From: Betaproteobacteria bacterium
Lineage (GTDB): Bacteria; Pseudomonadota; Gammaproteobacteria; Burkholderiales; SG8-39
DNA length: 52,221 nt
Direction: 5' to 3'
NCBI GenBank assembly: GCA_005884455.1
Contig: VBCH01000215.1
Location: 1-52,221 of the forward strand
This document shows positions 23,654 to 32,328 of the stretch, piece by piece (the first letter of the stretch is position 1; each line of letters begins with the position of its first letter). The notes under the pieces were generated by a model. The model made no database searches and was not told where the DNA came from. It saw nothing but the letters and a program-made list of their open reading frames with translations. The position numbers and the translations under genes were made by a program.

Positions 23654-25678
23654 TCAGCGGCCATAGACCAATTGCGGCAGCCAGAGGCCGATGCCGGGAA
23701 ACAGGTACAGCAGAACGAGCGCGATGAGCTGGATACCCATGAAAGGCATCATCCCGGCGAAGATCGCGTTGAGGGTCACGTGCGGCGGGGACACTCCCTT
23801 CAGGTAGAACGCCGCCATGGCCACCGGGGGCGACAGGAACGCGGTCTGCAGGTTCAACGCCACCAGCAATCCGAAGAACAGCGGATCGATGTGGAAATGC
23901 GGCAGCAGCGGCAGGAAGATCGGCATGAAGATGATGATGATTTCCGTCCACTCGAGCGGCCAGCCGAGGATGAATATGATGAACTGCGCGAGGATCATGA
24001 ACTGCACCGGCGTCATGTTGAGCGACAGCACCCACTTCTCGATGACCTCCTGCCCGCCGAGCAGCGCAAACGCCGCCGAGAAAATCCCCGAGCCGACGAA
24101 CAGCCAGCAGACCATCGCGCTCGTCTTGGCGGTGAGGAAGGACGATTCCTTGACGATGACGCCGAGCTCCTTCACCGTGCTCCAGACCGCCTTGCCGGTG
24201 TCCTTGCCGCCGGACTTCCCCTCGCGCCAATAAGCGATGAAGCGGTAGACCCCCGCCAGGATGAATCCGCCGAATCCGCCGATTGCCGCCGCCTCGGAGG
24301 GCGTGGCCAGCCCGAACACGATCGAGCCCAGCACTGCCAGGATCATCAGCGCCAGCGGAAAGAACGAGGTGAGCAGCATTTTGAATACTTCCAGCCGCTC
24401 CCAGCTCCACAGCCAGTAGATGACCGCGATGATGGCCACACAGACGCCGAACGTGATCCAGAGCCAGAGGGGCGCCGCCAGCCGATCGGATTCCGTCGCG
24501 TCGGCAGTTTTCCCGGCGGTGGCCGCCCCGGTCGTGGAGGGTTTTGCGGCCTCCGCGCTTGCTTGAGGAGCGGGCGCCTCCGACGACTCGGCTGAAGGTT
24601 CCTTGACCCCCGATTCCTTATCTTCCGGTTCCTGGGACCCGATGAGGCCCGTCGACTGCTCTCTTTCCTGTTCGGGCGCCGCGACGAGGCCCCCGGCCTC
24701 GATCAGCCCGGCCGTGCTGGCCTCGACTTCAGGCGCCGTCGCCATGCGATAGGTGGCGCCCAGCAATGCCGCAATGAAGAGCGCTGGCAGCAGCGTAACG
24801 AACAGCTGCGTGAGCACAGTGCCTTTCGCGACGCCGGTGCCACCTCCGGTGAGTGCTCGCCACAGCCCCATCAACGCGTTGCTGCCATGCGGCGCCAGCG
24901 CCCGAGCAAAGGGCGGAAGCTCCACGTGCCGCTCGCTCGCGGGGAGCGGAGGCATGAGCTTGGGTTTCCACTTTGCGAGCACGATGACGTAACCGATATA
25001 GAGCCCCGCGAGCATGAAACCGGGCAGGAAGGCGCCGGCGTAGAGCTGCACGACCGACACGCCCGCAACGGAGCCATAGACGATCAGCAGCACCGAGGGC
25101 GGGATCAGGATGCCGAGGCAGCCGCCCGCGGTCACCGCGCCCGCCGCCACCTTGACGTTGTAGCCCGCCTTGAGCATGGCCGGAAAGGCGAGCAGTCCCA
25201 TCAAGGTCACCACCGCGCCGACGATGCCGGTGGCGGTCGCGAAGATCGCGCAGGTGACGATGGTCGCCACCGCAAGCGCCCCCGGCACGCGCGCGCTCGC
25301 GAGATGCAGGCTCCTGAACAACTTGTCGATCAGCTGCGCCCGCTCGACGAGATAGCCCATGAACAGGAACAGCGGAATCGCGATCAGCACGTCGTTCGAC
25401 ATCACGCCGTAGGTGCGCTGCACGAAGAGGTCGAGCACCTGCCGGCCGGCGGTCGCCGGATCCACGCTGCGGTAGGCGAGCCAGGCGAAGAACACGCCCA
25501 TTCCCATGAGCGTGAAGGCCGTGGGAAAGCCGAGCATGATGCCCACGCAGATCAGCGCGAGCATCATAAGGCCCAAATGCCCGTTCGTCAGATGTCCCCA
25601 CGGCATCAGTACGATCACCGGGATGATGATGGCCGCCATCAGCGAAAAGCCGAACCAGAGTTCCTTGCGCAGCTTCAT
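23654..25678 (-). CDS. dctM: TRAP transporter large permease (DctM) with long hydrophilic insert
   Basis: A 674-residue inner-membrane protein, well above the usual 420-450. The N-terminal half has MGVFFAWLAYRSVDPATAG, IAIPLFLFMGYLVERAQL, and TGIVGAVVTLMGLLAFPAML with GGCLGILIPPSVLLIVYGS, all core DctM motifs. The C-terminal half has FGLATPSEAAAIGGFGGFIL and ALNLQTAFLSPPVAMAAFYL. Between them, residues about 315-400 form a Glu/Ser/Ala/Pro-rich soluble stretch with no counterpart in short DctM proteins, flanked by an extra membrane helix on each side. It carries substrate across the membrane using Na+ or another ion gradient. The ATG overlaps the dctQ stop (ATGA). Confidence 0.92.
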   Translation of the reverse strand: MKLRKELWFGFSLMAAIIIPVIVLMPWGHLTNGHLGLMMLALICVGIMLGFPTAFTLMGMGVFFAWLAYRSVDPATAGRQVLDLFVQRTYGVMSNDVLIAIPLFLFMGYLVERAQLIDKLFRSLHLASARVPGALAVATIVTCAIFATATGIVGAVVTLMGLLAFPAMLKAGYNVKVAAGAVTAGGCLGILIPPSVLLIVYGSVAGVSVVQLYAGAFLPGFMLAGLYIGYVIVLAKWKPKLMPPLPASERHVELPPFARALAPHGSNALMGLWRALTGGGTGVAKGTVLTQLFVTLLPALFIAALLGATYRMATAPEVEASTAGLIEAGGLVAAPEQEREQSTGLIGSQEPEDKESGVKEPSAESSEAPAPQASAEAAKPSTTGAATAGKTADATESDRLAAPLWLWITFGVCVAIIAVIYWLWSWERLEVFKMLLTSFFPLALMILAVLGSIVFGLATPSEAAAIGGFGGFILAGVYRFIAYWREGKSGGKDTGKAVWSTVKELGVIVKESSFLTAKTSAMVCWLFVGSGIFSAAFALLGGQEVIEKWVLSLNMTPVQFMILAQFIIFILGWPLEWTEIIIIFMPIFLPLLPHFHIDPLFFGLLVALNLQTAFLSPPVAMAAFYLKGVSPPHVTLNAIFAGMMPFMGIQLIALVLLYLFPGIGLWLPQLVYGR

Positions 25679-26298
25679 TTGTGCTGCTCCTGCTGCACGA
25701 CGAACTTATCGAGCTTCGCGATATCCTCGTCCTTGACGTGCACCATTTCCTTGAGTTTCTCGACGTCGACTTCCTCGACGTCCGCCTCGCGCAACGGCCA
25801 CTCGCCCTCTTTGATGCAGATGACGCAGCGGATGATCTCGACGATGCCCTGCACCAGCACGAATGCACCGGCGAGCGGGATGACCGTCTTGAAGGGGTAC
25901 ACAGGCGGGCCCTCGGCGGTGATGTTCGAATGCTCGTTGATCGCCCAGGACTCCGAGGCGTAGAAGTACCCGGCGTAGGTCAGCGCGACGATTCCGGGAA
26001 TGAAGAACACGATGTAGAGCGTGAGATCGAGGATGGCCTGCGCCCGCGGCGTGAAGAAGCCGTAGATCACGTCCCCGCGCACATGGCCGCTCTTCGCGAG
26101 CGTATAGGCACCGGCCATCATGAAGAGCGTCCCGTACATCATGATCATCGCGTCGAAAGCCCAGGCGCGCGGGTGGTCGAGCACGTAGCGCGAGAATACT
26201 TCCCAGCTGATGTGCAGGGTGAGGGCCACGATGAGCCACGAGAAAGCCTGCCCTACCCAGGTGCTTATCTTGTCGACGAATAGCAGTACTTTTTGCAT
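25675..26298 (-). CDS. dctQ: TRAP transporter small permease (DctQ)
   Basis: A 207-residue membrane protein with four hydrophobic segments. VDKISTWVGQAFSWLIVALT and WEVFSRYVLDHPRAWAFDAM contain the conserved R-Y/F and W of DctQ. Then come MAGAYTLAKSGHVRGDVIYG, with the family's HVRGD-like turn, and a last helix near 140-160. The C-terminus is an unusually long charged tail (about 45 residues, with EADVEEVDVEKLKEMVHVKD) that may form a coiled coil. It sits downstream of dctP beyond an intrinsic terminator, so it should be made in smaller amount than the binding protein. Confidence 0.92.
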   Translation of the reverse strand: MQKVLLFVDKISTWVGQAFSWLIVALTLHISWEVFSRYVLDHPRAWAFDAMIMMYGTLFMMAGAYTLAKSGHVRGDVIYGFFTPRAQAILDLTLYIVFFIPGIVALTYAGYFYASESWAINEHSNITAEGPPVYPFKTVIPLAGAFVLVQGIVEIIRCVICIKEGEWPLREADVEEVDVEKLKEMVHVKDEDIAKLDKFVVQQEQHK

Positions 26299-26369
26299 TG
26301 ATGGTGACCTGCGAGTTGGCGGCGGAGGGAGTTTATTCCGCTGATCCTGTCACATCTCTGACTGAGATC

Positions 26370-26404
26370 AAAAAAAACACCATCCGGGACTGCCGGATGG
26401 TGTT
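26370..26404 (-). terminator. strong intrinsic terminator between dctP and dctQM
   Basis: On the minus strand a perfect 12-base stem AACACCATCCGG / CCGGATGGTGTT with a 5-base loop is followed by eight T (26377-26370, overlapping the end of the stem). It starts 20 bases after the dctP stop and ends 72 bases before the dctQ start. Partial read-through would give high DctP relative to DctQM. Confidence 0.88.
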
Positions 26405-26423
26405 CCCACGAGCGCGTTCGCCG

Positions 26424-27575
26424 TCAGGCCTTCTTGGTGGCCGGCTTCTTGCCGAAGTACCAGTTATACGCCATGCGCCGGCCGACGATGGTGTCGAGGT
26501 CCCAGCGCACCGCGCGCTCGGCATACGTTTTCTGCGATTCGCTGATCTCCTTCCACATCGGGTTCTCCGCTGACTTCTTCGCGTTGACCTGGTCGAAGAC
26601 TTCGAGCTGCTTCTGCAGCACCGAGTCCGGAGTCTTGTAGAACCTGACCTTGTCCTTGGTCTGCAGCTCGATGTAGTCCTGCGAGTAGCGGTTGATCGCC
26701 TTCCACGACATGTCGGCGGAGGCCGCTTCCACTGCGTTTGCGATGATCGACTGCATCTTGGGCGGCAGCGTGTCGTATTTGGTCTTGTTGAACATGATCT
26801 CGAACTGCTCGCCGTTCTGATGGTAGCTCTGCAGCATGCACACTTTGGACACGTCCGGGAAGCCGAGGATGCGGTCGGAGGTCGCGTTGTTGAACTCGGC
26901 CGCATCGAGCAATCCGCGGTCGATCGCCGGAACGATCTCGCTGCCCGGCAGCGCGTTCACCGCAGCGCCCATGCCGTTGAATAAATCGATCGAGATGCCG
27001 ACCGTGCGGTATTTCATGCCCTTGAAGTCGTCCGGCTTGGTGATCGGCTTCTTGAACCAGCCGAGCGGCTGCGTCGGCATCGGCCCGTAGGGGAAGGACA
27101 CCACGTTGGCTCCGATCGAGGCGTAGAGCTTGTTCAGCAATTCCTTGCCGCCGCCGTACTTGTGCCAGGAGAGCAGCATGTTGGCATCCATCGCATACGC
27201 GGGGCTCGAGCCCCACAGCGCCAGGGCGTTCTGCTTGCCGTAGTGGTAGACGAGCACGCCGTGCCCGCCGTCGAGTGTGCCTTTCGAGACCGCGTCGAGA
27301 AGGCCGAACGCCGGCACCACCGATCCCGCCGGCAGCACTTCGATCTTGAGATCGCCGCCGGTCATGTCATTCACTTTCTTGGCGTAGTCGAGCGCGTATT
27401 CGTGGAAAATGTCTTTCGAAGGCCAGGTACTCTGCCAACGCATGCTGATCGGGCCTTGGGCCTTCGCGATCATCGGGAAGCCCAGCGTCGCTGCGCCGGC
27501 GGTCGCTGCGGCCGCGCCCGCCAGGAACTTGCGGCGCGAGACGGCCTGGGGCTTCTTGATTTGCTCCTTGCTCAT
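26424..27575 (-). CDS. dctP: TRAP transporter periplasmic binding protein (DctP)
   Basis: A 383-residue solute receptor exported by the Tat route: the N-terminus has SRRKFLAGAAAATAG and a cleavage region MIAKAQGP. The mature part has ISMRWQSTWPSKDIFHEYAL, the characteristic middle GMKYRTVGISIDLFNGMGA, which includes the carboxylate-binding Arg of DctP proteins, and VPAIDRGLLDAAEFNNATSD. The sequence resembles the TRAP receptors for small organic acids related to TakP, but the ligand cannot be fixed by sight. I chose the ATG at 27575 because GGAGG lies five bases upstream; an ATG at 27587 precedes this site. A strong terminator follows the gene. Confidence 0.9.
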   Translation of the reverse strand: MSKEQIKKPQAVSRRKFLAGAAAATAGAATLGFPMIAKAQGPISMRWQSTWPSKDIFHEYALDYAKKVNDMTGGDLKIEVLPAGSVVPAFGLLDAVSKGTLDGGHGVLVYHYGKQNALALWGSSPAYAMDANMLLSWHKYGGGKELLNKLYASIGANVVSFPYGPMPTQPLGWFKKPITKPDDFKGMKYRTVGISIDLFNGMGAAVNALPGSEIVPAIDRGLLDAAEFNNATSDRILGFPDVSKVCMLQSYHQNGEQFEIMFNKTKYDTLPPKMQSIIANAVEAASADMSWKAINRYSQDYIELQTKDKVRFYKTPDSVLQKQLEVFDQVNAKKSAENPMWKEISESQKTYAERAVRWDLDTIVGRRMAYNWYFGKKPATKKA

Positions 27576-27756
27576 TGAATCCTCCATTGGATAAACGGTT
27601 GGCTAATTGGCTGTCTCGGCGTTATTCTTCTTGGAACCGGGAATTGCTCCGGGTAAACGCCCCACCGGGCCGTTTTCGTCCGGCGTCGGCCCTCCGAGTG
27701 TTACGACGCCAAAGCCCGCGAATCGTATTCCTATACCGCCCCGAAATCAAGCCGTT

Positions 27757-29022
27757 TCAGGACCTTGCTTCTCCTGCCGGCGCGCTCGCCGCCGGAGCGT
27801 TGATCGGAACCACTCCCGCCTTGTGGGGCGGGTTGGGATGCCAGCCCATGACGAAAAGCAGGACGAAGAATCCGATCACGTAGGCGAGCGTCACGTGCCA
27901 GCCGTGATAAAGCCAGCGCCCCACCGACCTCGATTCCGGAAACATGTTGGAGAGCGCCACGCCGGCGCTCGATCCGAACCAGATCATCGATCCGCCGAAG
28001 CCGACTGCGTAGGCTAGATAGCCCCAGTCGTATCCCCCCTGTTTCAGCGCCAGCGCAGTAAGCGGGATGTTGTCGAATACCGCGGACACGAAACCGAGTC
28101 CCATCGCCGTATGCCAGGATGCCGCGGGCAGCTTCCCCACCGGCATCATCGTCGCCGACAGGACGAGCGACAGGAGGAAGATGCTTCCCTTGAGGGCCTC
28201 CGGCAGCACTTCCCAGTCGGGGCGGCGCAGGGGCGCGCTGAGCAGGAGCGCAACCACCACGGATGCGCCGATAAAGGGAAAATGATCCGAGATCTCCGGA
28301 AATTTCACGTTCATCGCCACGTTGGTGACGATCGCAGTAATCAAAATGAAAAACACGATCCCCAGCCGGGTCCAGTCGACGTGAATATGTTCGTGCTCGT
28401 GATGCAGAATCGGCGAATGACGCTGTTGCTGCATCGCCGCGGGAATGCCGCACACGACTAGCGCGACGCTCGCCGCCACGTACGCTTCAAACACGTCGAG
28501 GGGAGCCACACCGTCGATCCACATCATTGTGGTGGTGGTGTCGCCCACTACGCTGCCGGAGCCGCCCGCGTTAGAGGCCGCGACGATCGCCGCGAGATAA
28601 CCGATGTGAACCTTGGCGCGGAACAGCGTATGCGCCATCGCCCCGCCGATCAGGGCCGCCGCGATATTGTCGAGGAACGACGACAGCACGAACACCATCA
28701 CGAGCATGATGAACGCGCCCTTCCAGTCGTGCGGGAGGAAGCGCGGCAACACCGCGGGCACGCGTGTCTTCTCGAAGTGCCGCGACAGCAGCGCGAAGCC
28801 GAGCAGCAGGCACAGCAGATTCGTGAGGATCACCCACTCGTGCTGCAGGTGGACCAGGAGTCCCGGAATGCCGTTCCCCGTCTTGAATCCGGTGAAGCCG
28901 AGCTTGTACAAAGTGATGACCGCGAGGCCCGCAAGCGCGACCCGCAGCGTGTGGCGCTGAAACAGCGCCACACCGAGCAGCGTGATACCGAACAGGATGA
29001 AATCAACCGGGACCCCCAGCAC
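27757..29022 (-). CDS. nhaD: NhaD-type Na+/H+ antiporter
   Basis: A 421-residue protein with about 12 membrane segments, of the ArsB/NhaD ion-transporter superfamily. Two inverted-repeat signature regions are visible: FVLSSFLDNIAAALIGGAMA and VFDNIPLTALALKQGG, both with the DN pair needed for ion exchange. GGSGSVVGDTTTTMMWIDG is the other family hallmark. A His/Glu-rich loop (HHEHEHIHVDW) could bind metal or sense pH. The GTG at 29022 lacks a ribosome binding site. A GGGGAGG sits before an in-frame CTG at 29103, which would add 27 residues resembling a signal sequence (VALTASAPACAADG), so the true start is uncertain. Confidence 0.85.
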   Translation of the reverse strand: MLGVPVDFILFGITLLGVALFQRHTLRVALAGLAVITLYKLGFTGFKTGNGIPGLLVHLQHEWVILTNLLCLLLGFALLSRHFEKTRVPAVLPRFLPHDWKGAFIMLVMVFVLSSFLDNIAAALIGGAMAHTLFRAKVHIGYLAAIVAASNAGGSGSVVGDTTTTMMWIDGVAPLDVFEAYVAASVALVVCGIPAAMQQQRHSPILHHEHEHIHVDWTRLGIVFFILITAIVTNVAMNVKFPEISDHFPFIGASVVVALLLSAPLRRPDWEVLPEALKGSIFLLSLVLSATMMPVGKLPAASWHTAMGLGFVSAVFDNIPLTALALKQGGYDWGYLAYAVGFGGSMIWFGSSAGVALSNMFPESRSVGRWLYHGWHVTLAYVIGFFVLLFVMGWHPNPPHKAGVVPINAPAASAPAGEARS

Positions 29023-29229
29023 GGCCGGGCCGTCGGCCGCGCAAGCCGGGGCCGACGCGGTCAGCGCGACGGCGCCCCCAACGATACCGTGTGCAGACTG
29101 CAGCGTTCCTCCCCGAGCGAGGCGGCGATTGTAGCATCCGCCCGGGGCATTTTTCCTCCGGGTCGTATCGTGTTACATTGCCTCCGAGCCTCGTTTTCCG
29201 CATGTCGCAGAAACCCGACAGGAGTCCAC

Positions 29230-31476
29230 ATGAGACTGTCGCTTCGGTTCATCCTTCCCCTCGCCATCACGCTCGCGGCCATCGCGTACGCGGTCATACC
29301 GCTCGTCGACAAGTTCACGCTCCAGTGGTTCGTGCGCGACCTCGACATCCGCACCTCGCTCATCGCGAACACGATCCAGGATCCGTTGCGGGACCTCGTT
29401 CGGGAAGGCTCGCGAACGAAGATATTGCGCTTTTTCGACCGGATCATGCAGGACGAGCGCCTGTTCGCGGTCGCTTTCTGCGACCCGTCCCGCAGGATGA
29501 TCTACAAGACAGCGGTGTTCCCCGCTTCGATCACCTGCGCGGGCGACGACGGTGACGCGGTCGTCAGCGAGAGCCGTCTGGTCAACCTCCAGCGCGGTCC
29601 GATCCACGTGGCGATCCACCGCGTCGAATCCGAGGGCACGGCCTACGGCTATCTGATGCTGGTGCACGACATGAGCTTCGTCCAGCGGCGTAGCGACGAC
29701 ACGAAGAAATACATCTTCTATCTCTTCGCCGCGATCGGCGCGATCGTTTCGCTGGTGACCGTGGTGATCGCGGAAATCAGCTGGCGCGGCTGGGTCGCGG
29801 GCCTCAAGGCCGTGATCCGCGGCGAAGCGTTCGGTCGCGGCGAGACGGAAGTGCCCCTGCGCGAATTGCGGCCGGTGGCGCGCGATCTGCAGGCGCTGAT
29901 TCGGGATCTCGAGTCGGAGCGCAAGGCGCGCGACGAGAGCCAGATCAACTGGTCGGCCGACACGCTCCGGGCGATACTGCGCAACGACCTGAAGGGCGAG
30001 GAAGTGCTCATCGTTTCCAACCGGGAACCCTACATCCACATGCGGCGCAACGAGCGCATCGAGGTGCAGCGGCCCGCAAGCGGCCTGGTGACCGCGCTCG
30101 AGCCGGTGATGCGGGCGTTCTCGGGAACGTGGATCGCGCACGGTAGCGGCAACGCCGACCGCGAAACGGCGGATTCGAGCGACCACGTGATGGTGCCGCC
30201 GGAGCGGCCGGCTTACCGGATCAGGCGGGTCTGGCTCTCCAAGGAGGAGGAAGCCGGGTACTACTACGGGTTTTCGAACAGCGGGCTGTGGCCCTTGTGC
30301 CACATCGCGCACACCCGTCCGATCTTTCGCACCGCGGACTGGAACGCCTACGTCACCGTCAACCGCCGGTTCGCCGACACGGTGGTGCGCGAAGCCAAGA
30401 CCGCCGATCCCATCGTCCTGGTCCAGGACTATCACTTCGCGCTGCTGCCCCGCATGATCCGGGAGAGGCTGCCGGAGGCGACCGTCATCACGTTCTGGCA
30501 TATCCCCTGGCCCAACGCCGAGGCCTTCGGAATCTGCCCATGGCGCGAGGCGATCATCGACGGGATCCTCGGCAGCAGCATCCTGGGCTTTCACACCCAG
30601 TTCCACTGCAACAATTTCATCGACGCGGTGGACCGCTACGTCGAGGCGCGAATCGATCGCGAGACCTACACCATATCCTACGGCGGAGACCAGACCGCGG
30701 TGCGGCGCTATCCCATCTCGATAGAATGGCCGCTCAACTCCAGGACCATGCAAAAACCTCTGGGGGAATGCCGCGCCGACGTGCGCAAGAGGAACGGCCT
30801 CGCCGCGGACGCGCTGATCGGCGTCGGCGTGGACCGCCTCGACTATACCAAGGGGATACTCGAGCGATTCCTCGCGGTCGAGCGCTTTCTCGAGCTCGAG
30901 CCCGAATGGATCGGCAGGTTCGTGTTCGTCCAGATCGCGGCGCCTTCGCGCTCCAGCATCGACGAGTACCAGAACTACGACGCGCGCGTGCGCGCGCTCG
31001 CGCGCCGGATCAACGACAAATTCTCGAACAAGCACCACGAGCCGATCCTGCTCAAGATCGAGCATTACGACCCCGACGACGTCTACGAGTACTACCGGGC
31101 GTCGGAGCTCTGTTTCGTGAGCAGTCTGCACGACGGCATGAATCTCGTCGCCAAGGAATTCGTGGCCTCGCGCGACGACGAGCGCGGGGTGCTCGTTCTC
31201 AGCCAGTTCACGGGGGCGTCGCGGGAGCTGCCGGAAGCCCTGATCGTCAATCCCTACAACGTCGACCAATGCGCGGCGGCCCTGAAGGCGGCGCTCACGA
31301 TGCCGCCCGCGGAGCAGCGCGACCGGATGCGCAGCATGCGCGGCCTCATCCAGGAATTCAACGTGTACCGCTGGGCCGGGCGCATGCTGCTCGACGCGGG
31401 CCAGATGCGCATGCGCTCGCGCCTGCTCGCCCGCGCGGACCGCGGGCGCAAGCCCGTTCCGCTGCGCAGCGTCTGA
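29230..31476 (+). CDS. membrane-anchored trehalose-6-phosphate synthase with sensor-like N-terminus
   Basis: A 748-residue fusion. Residues 1-25 are a membrane helix, 26-160 an extracytoplasmic domain, 161-182 a second helix ([20 protein letters not shown]) and 183-235 a HAMP-like linker. From about 255 a full GT20 domain follows: [66 protein letters not shown] and [14 protein letters not shown] hold the UDP-glucose and glucose-6-phosphate binding residues of OtsA. It should make trehalose-6-phosphate at the membrane, possibly in response to an outside signal. The ATG at 29230 has AGGAG seven bases upstream. The first gene of a trehalose operon. Confidence 0.92.
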   Translation: MRLSLRFILPLAITLAAIAYAVIPLVDKFTLQWFVRDLDIRTSLIANTIQDPLRDLVREGSRTKILRFFDRIMQDERLFAVAFCDPSRRMIYKTAVFPASITCAGDDGDAVVSESRLVNLQRGPIHVAIHRVESEGTAYGYLMLVHDMSFVQRRSDDTKKYIFYLFAAIGAIVSLVTVVIAEISWRGWVAGLKAVIRGEAFGRGETEVPLRELRPVARDLQALIRDLESERKARDESQINWSADTLRAILRNDLKGEEVLIVSNREPYIHMRRNERIEVQRPASGLVTALEPVMRAFSGTWIAHGSGNADRETADSSDHVMVPPERPAYRIRRVWLSKEEEAGYYYGFSNSGLWPLCHIAHTRPIFRTADWNAYVTVNRRFADTVVREAKTADPIVLVQDYHFALLPRMIRERLPEATVITFWHIPWPNAEAFGICPWREAIIDGILGSSILGFHTQFHCNNFIDAVDRYVEARIDRETYTISYGGDQTAVRRYPISIEWPLNSRTMQKPLGECRADVRKRNGLAADALIGVGVDRLDYTKGILERFLAVERFLELEPEWIGRFVFVQIAAPSRSSIDEYQNYDARVRALARRINDKFSNKHHEPILLKIEHYDPDDVYEYYRASELCFVSSLHDGMNLVAKEFVASRDDERGVLVLSQFTGASRELPEALIVNPYNVDQCAAALKAALTMPPAEQRDRMRSMRGLIQEFNVYRWAGRMLLDAGQMRMRSRLLARADRGRKPVPLRSV

Positions 31477-31482
31477 TCACGG

Positions 31483-32328
31483 GTGCCGATGCCGAATTCC
31501 AGGAGGCGGAGTCGCGACGTGTCCCCCGTGGGACCCCGAATACAGCCGCGCCAGGAAGGGGCTGTTGCGGACATCGGCTTCCCGCTCGGAACCGTGCCGC
31601 GCCTGCCCGCGGACGCGGGATTCTTCCTGGACATCGACGGGACGCTTCTGGACATCGCCGAAAGGCCGCAGCTCGTGAGGATCGACGACGATCTCGGGCA
31701 TCTGCTCGCGACGATACGCGACGCTTCGGGCGGTGCGGTCGCCCTCATCAGCGGGCGCCCGGTCGCGGAAATCGACCGGCTTTTCGGCAGGAATTTCTGC
31801 GTCGCCGGACAGCACGGAGCGGAGCGCCGCGACGCCACGGGTAAGATGCACCAGCACCGCGTCCCGCTCGCGGGACTTCGCAAGGCGCTGAAGCGCTTGA
31901 GGGCGATGGCCGCCGAACACCCCGCGCTCGTGCTCGAGGACAAGGGCATGAATGTCGCGGTCCATTACCGCTCGGCGCCGGAGCTCGGCGCGACGGTGCG
32001 CGAAGCCCTCCGCCGCCTGGTCGAGGAGCTCGGCGACGATTTCGAGCTGCAATCGGGAAAAATGGTGATGGAAATAAAGCCGAGCGGAAAGAACAAGGGT
32101 ACGGCGATCGAGGAGTTCCTCGCGGAGGGCCCGTTCCGGGACCGCCTCCCGGTGTTCATCGGCGACGATCTCACCGACGAATTCGGCTTCGAGCTGATCA
32201 ACCGGGTGGGAGGCTGCTCGGTCAAAGTCGGCGAAGGCAACTCGGCTGCGCATTGGCGGCTGCCGAACGCGGACGCTGTCCGGGCGTGGCTCAAGCGCTT
32301 CGTCGAGCGCGAGCGGGAGGAGTCATGA
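31483..32328 (+). CDS. otsB: trehalose-6-phosphate phosphatase
   Basis: A 281-residue HAD-superfamily phosphatase that releases trehalose from trehalose-6-phosphate. Motif I is GFFLDIDGTLLDIAERP (Asp50 and Asp52), motif II ALISGRPVAEIDRLFG, motif III the KPSGKNKGTAIEEF lysine region, and motif IV PVFIGDDLTDEFGFELIN. GQHGAERRD matches the OtsB cap domain. The GTG at 31483 or ATG at 31489 can start it; the first 40 residues are a Arg/Pro-rich extension not seen in short OtsB proteins. It lies six bases after the synthase gene and its stop overlaps the GH15 start (ATGA), so it is cotranslated with both. Confidence 0.93.
   Translation: MPMPNSRRRSRDVSPVGPRIQPRQEGAVADIGFPLGTVPRLPADAGFFLDIDGTLLDIAERPQLVRIDDDLGHLLATIRDASGGAVALISGRPVAEIDRLFGRNFCVAGQHGAERRDATGKMHQHRVPLAGLRKALKRLRAMAAEHPALVLEDKGMNVAVHYRSAPELGATVREALRRLVEELGDDFELQSGKMVMEIKPSGKNKGTAIEEFLAEGPFRDRLPVFIGDDLTDEFGFELINRVGGCSVKVGEGNSAAHWRLPNADAVRAWLKRFVEREREES

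Noticed and set aside
29173-31269. 698-residue minus-strand open frame
   Set aside because: It lies antisense to the trehalose-6-phosphate synthase, whose catalytic motifs are all intact; the long frame reflects high GC.
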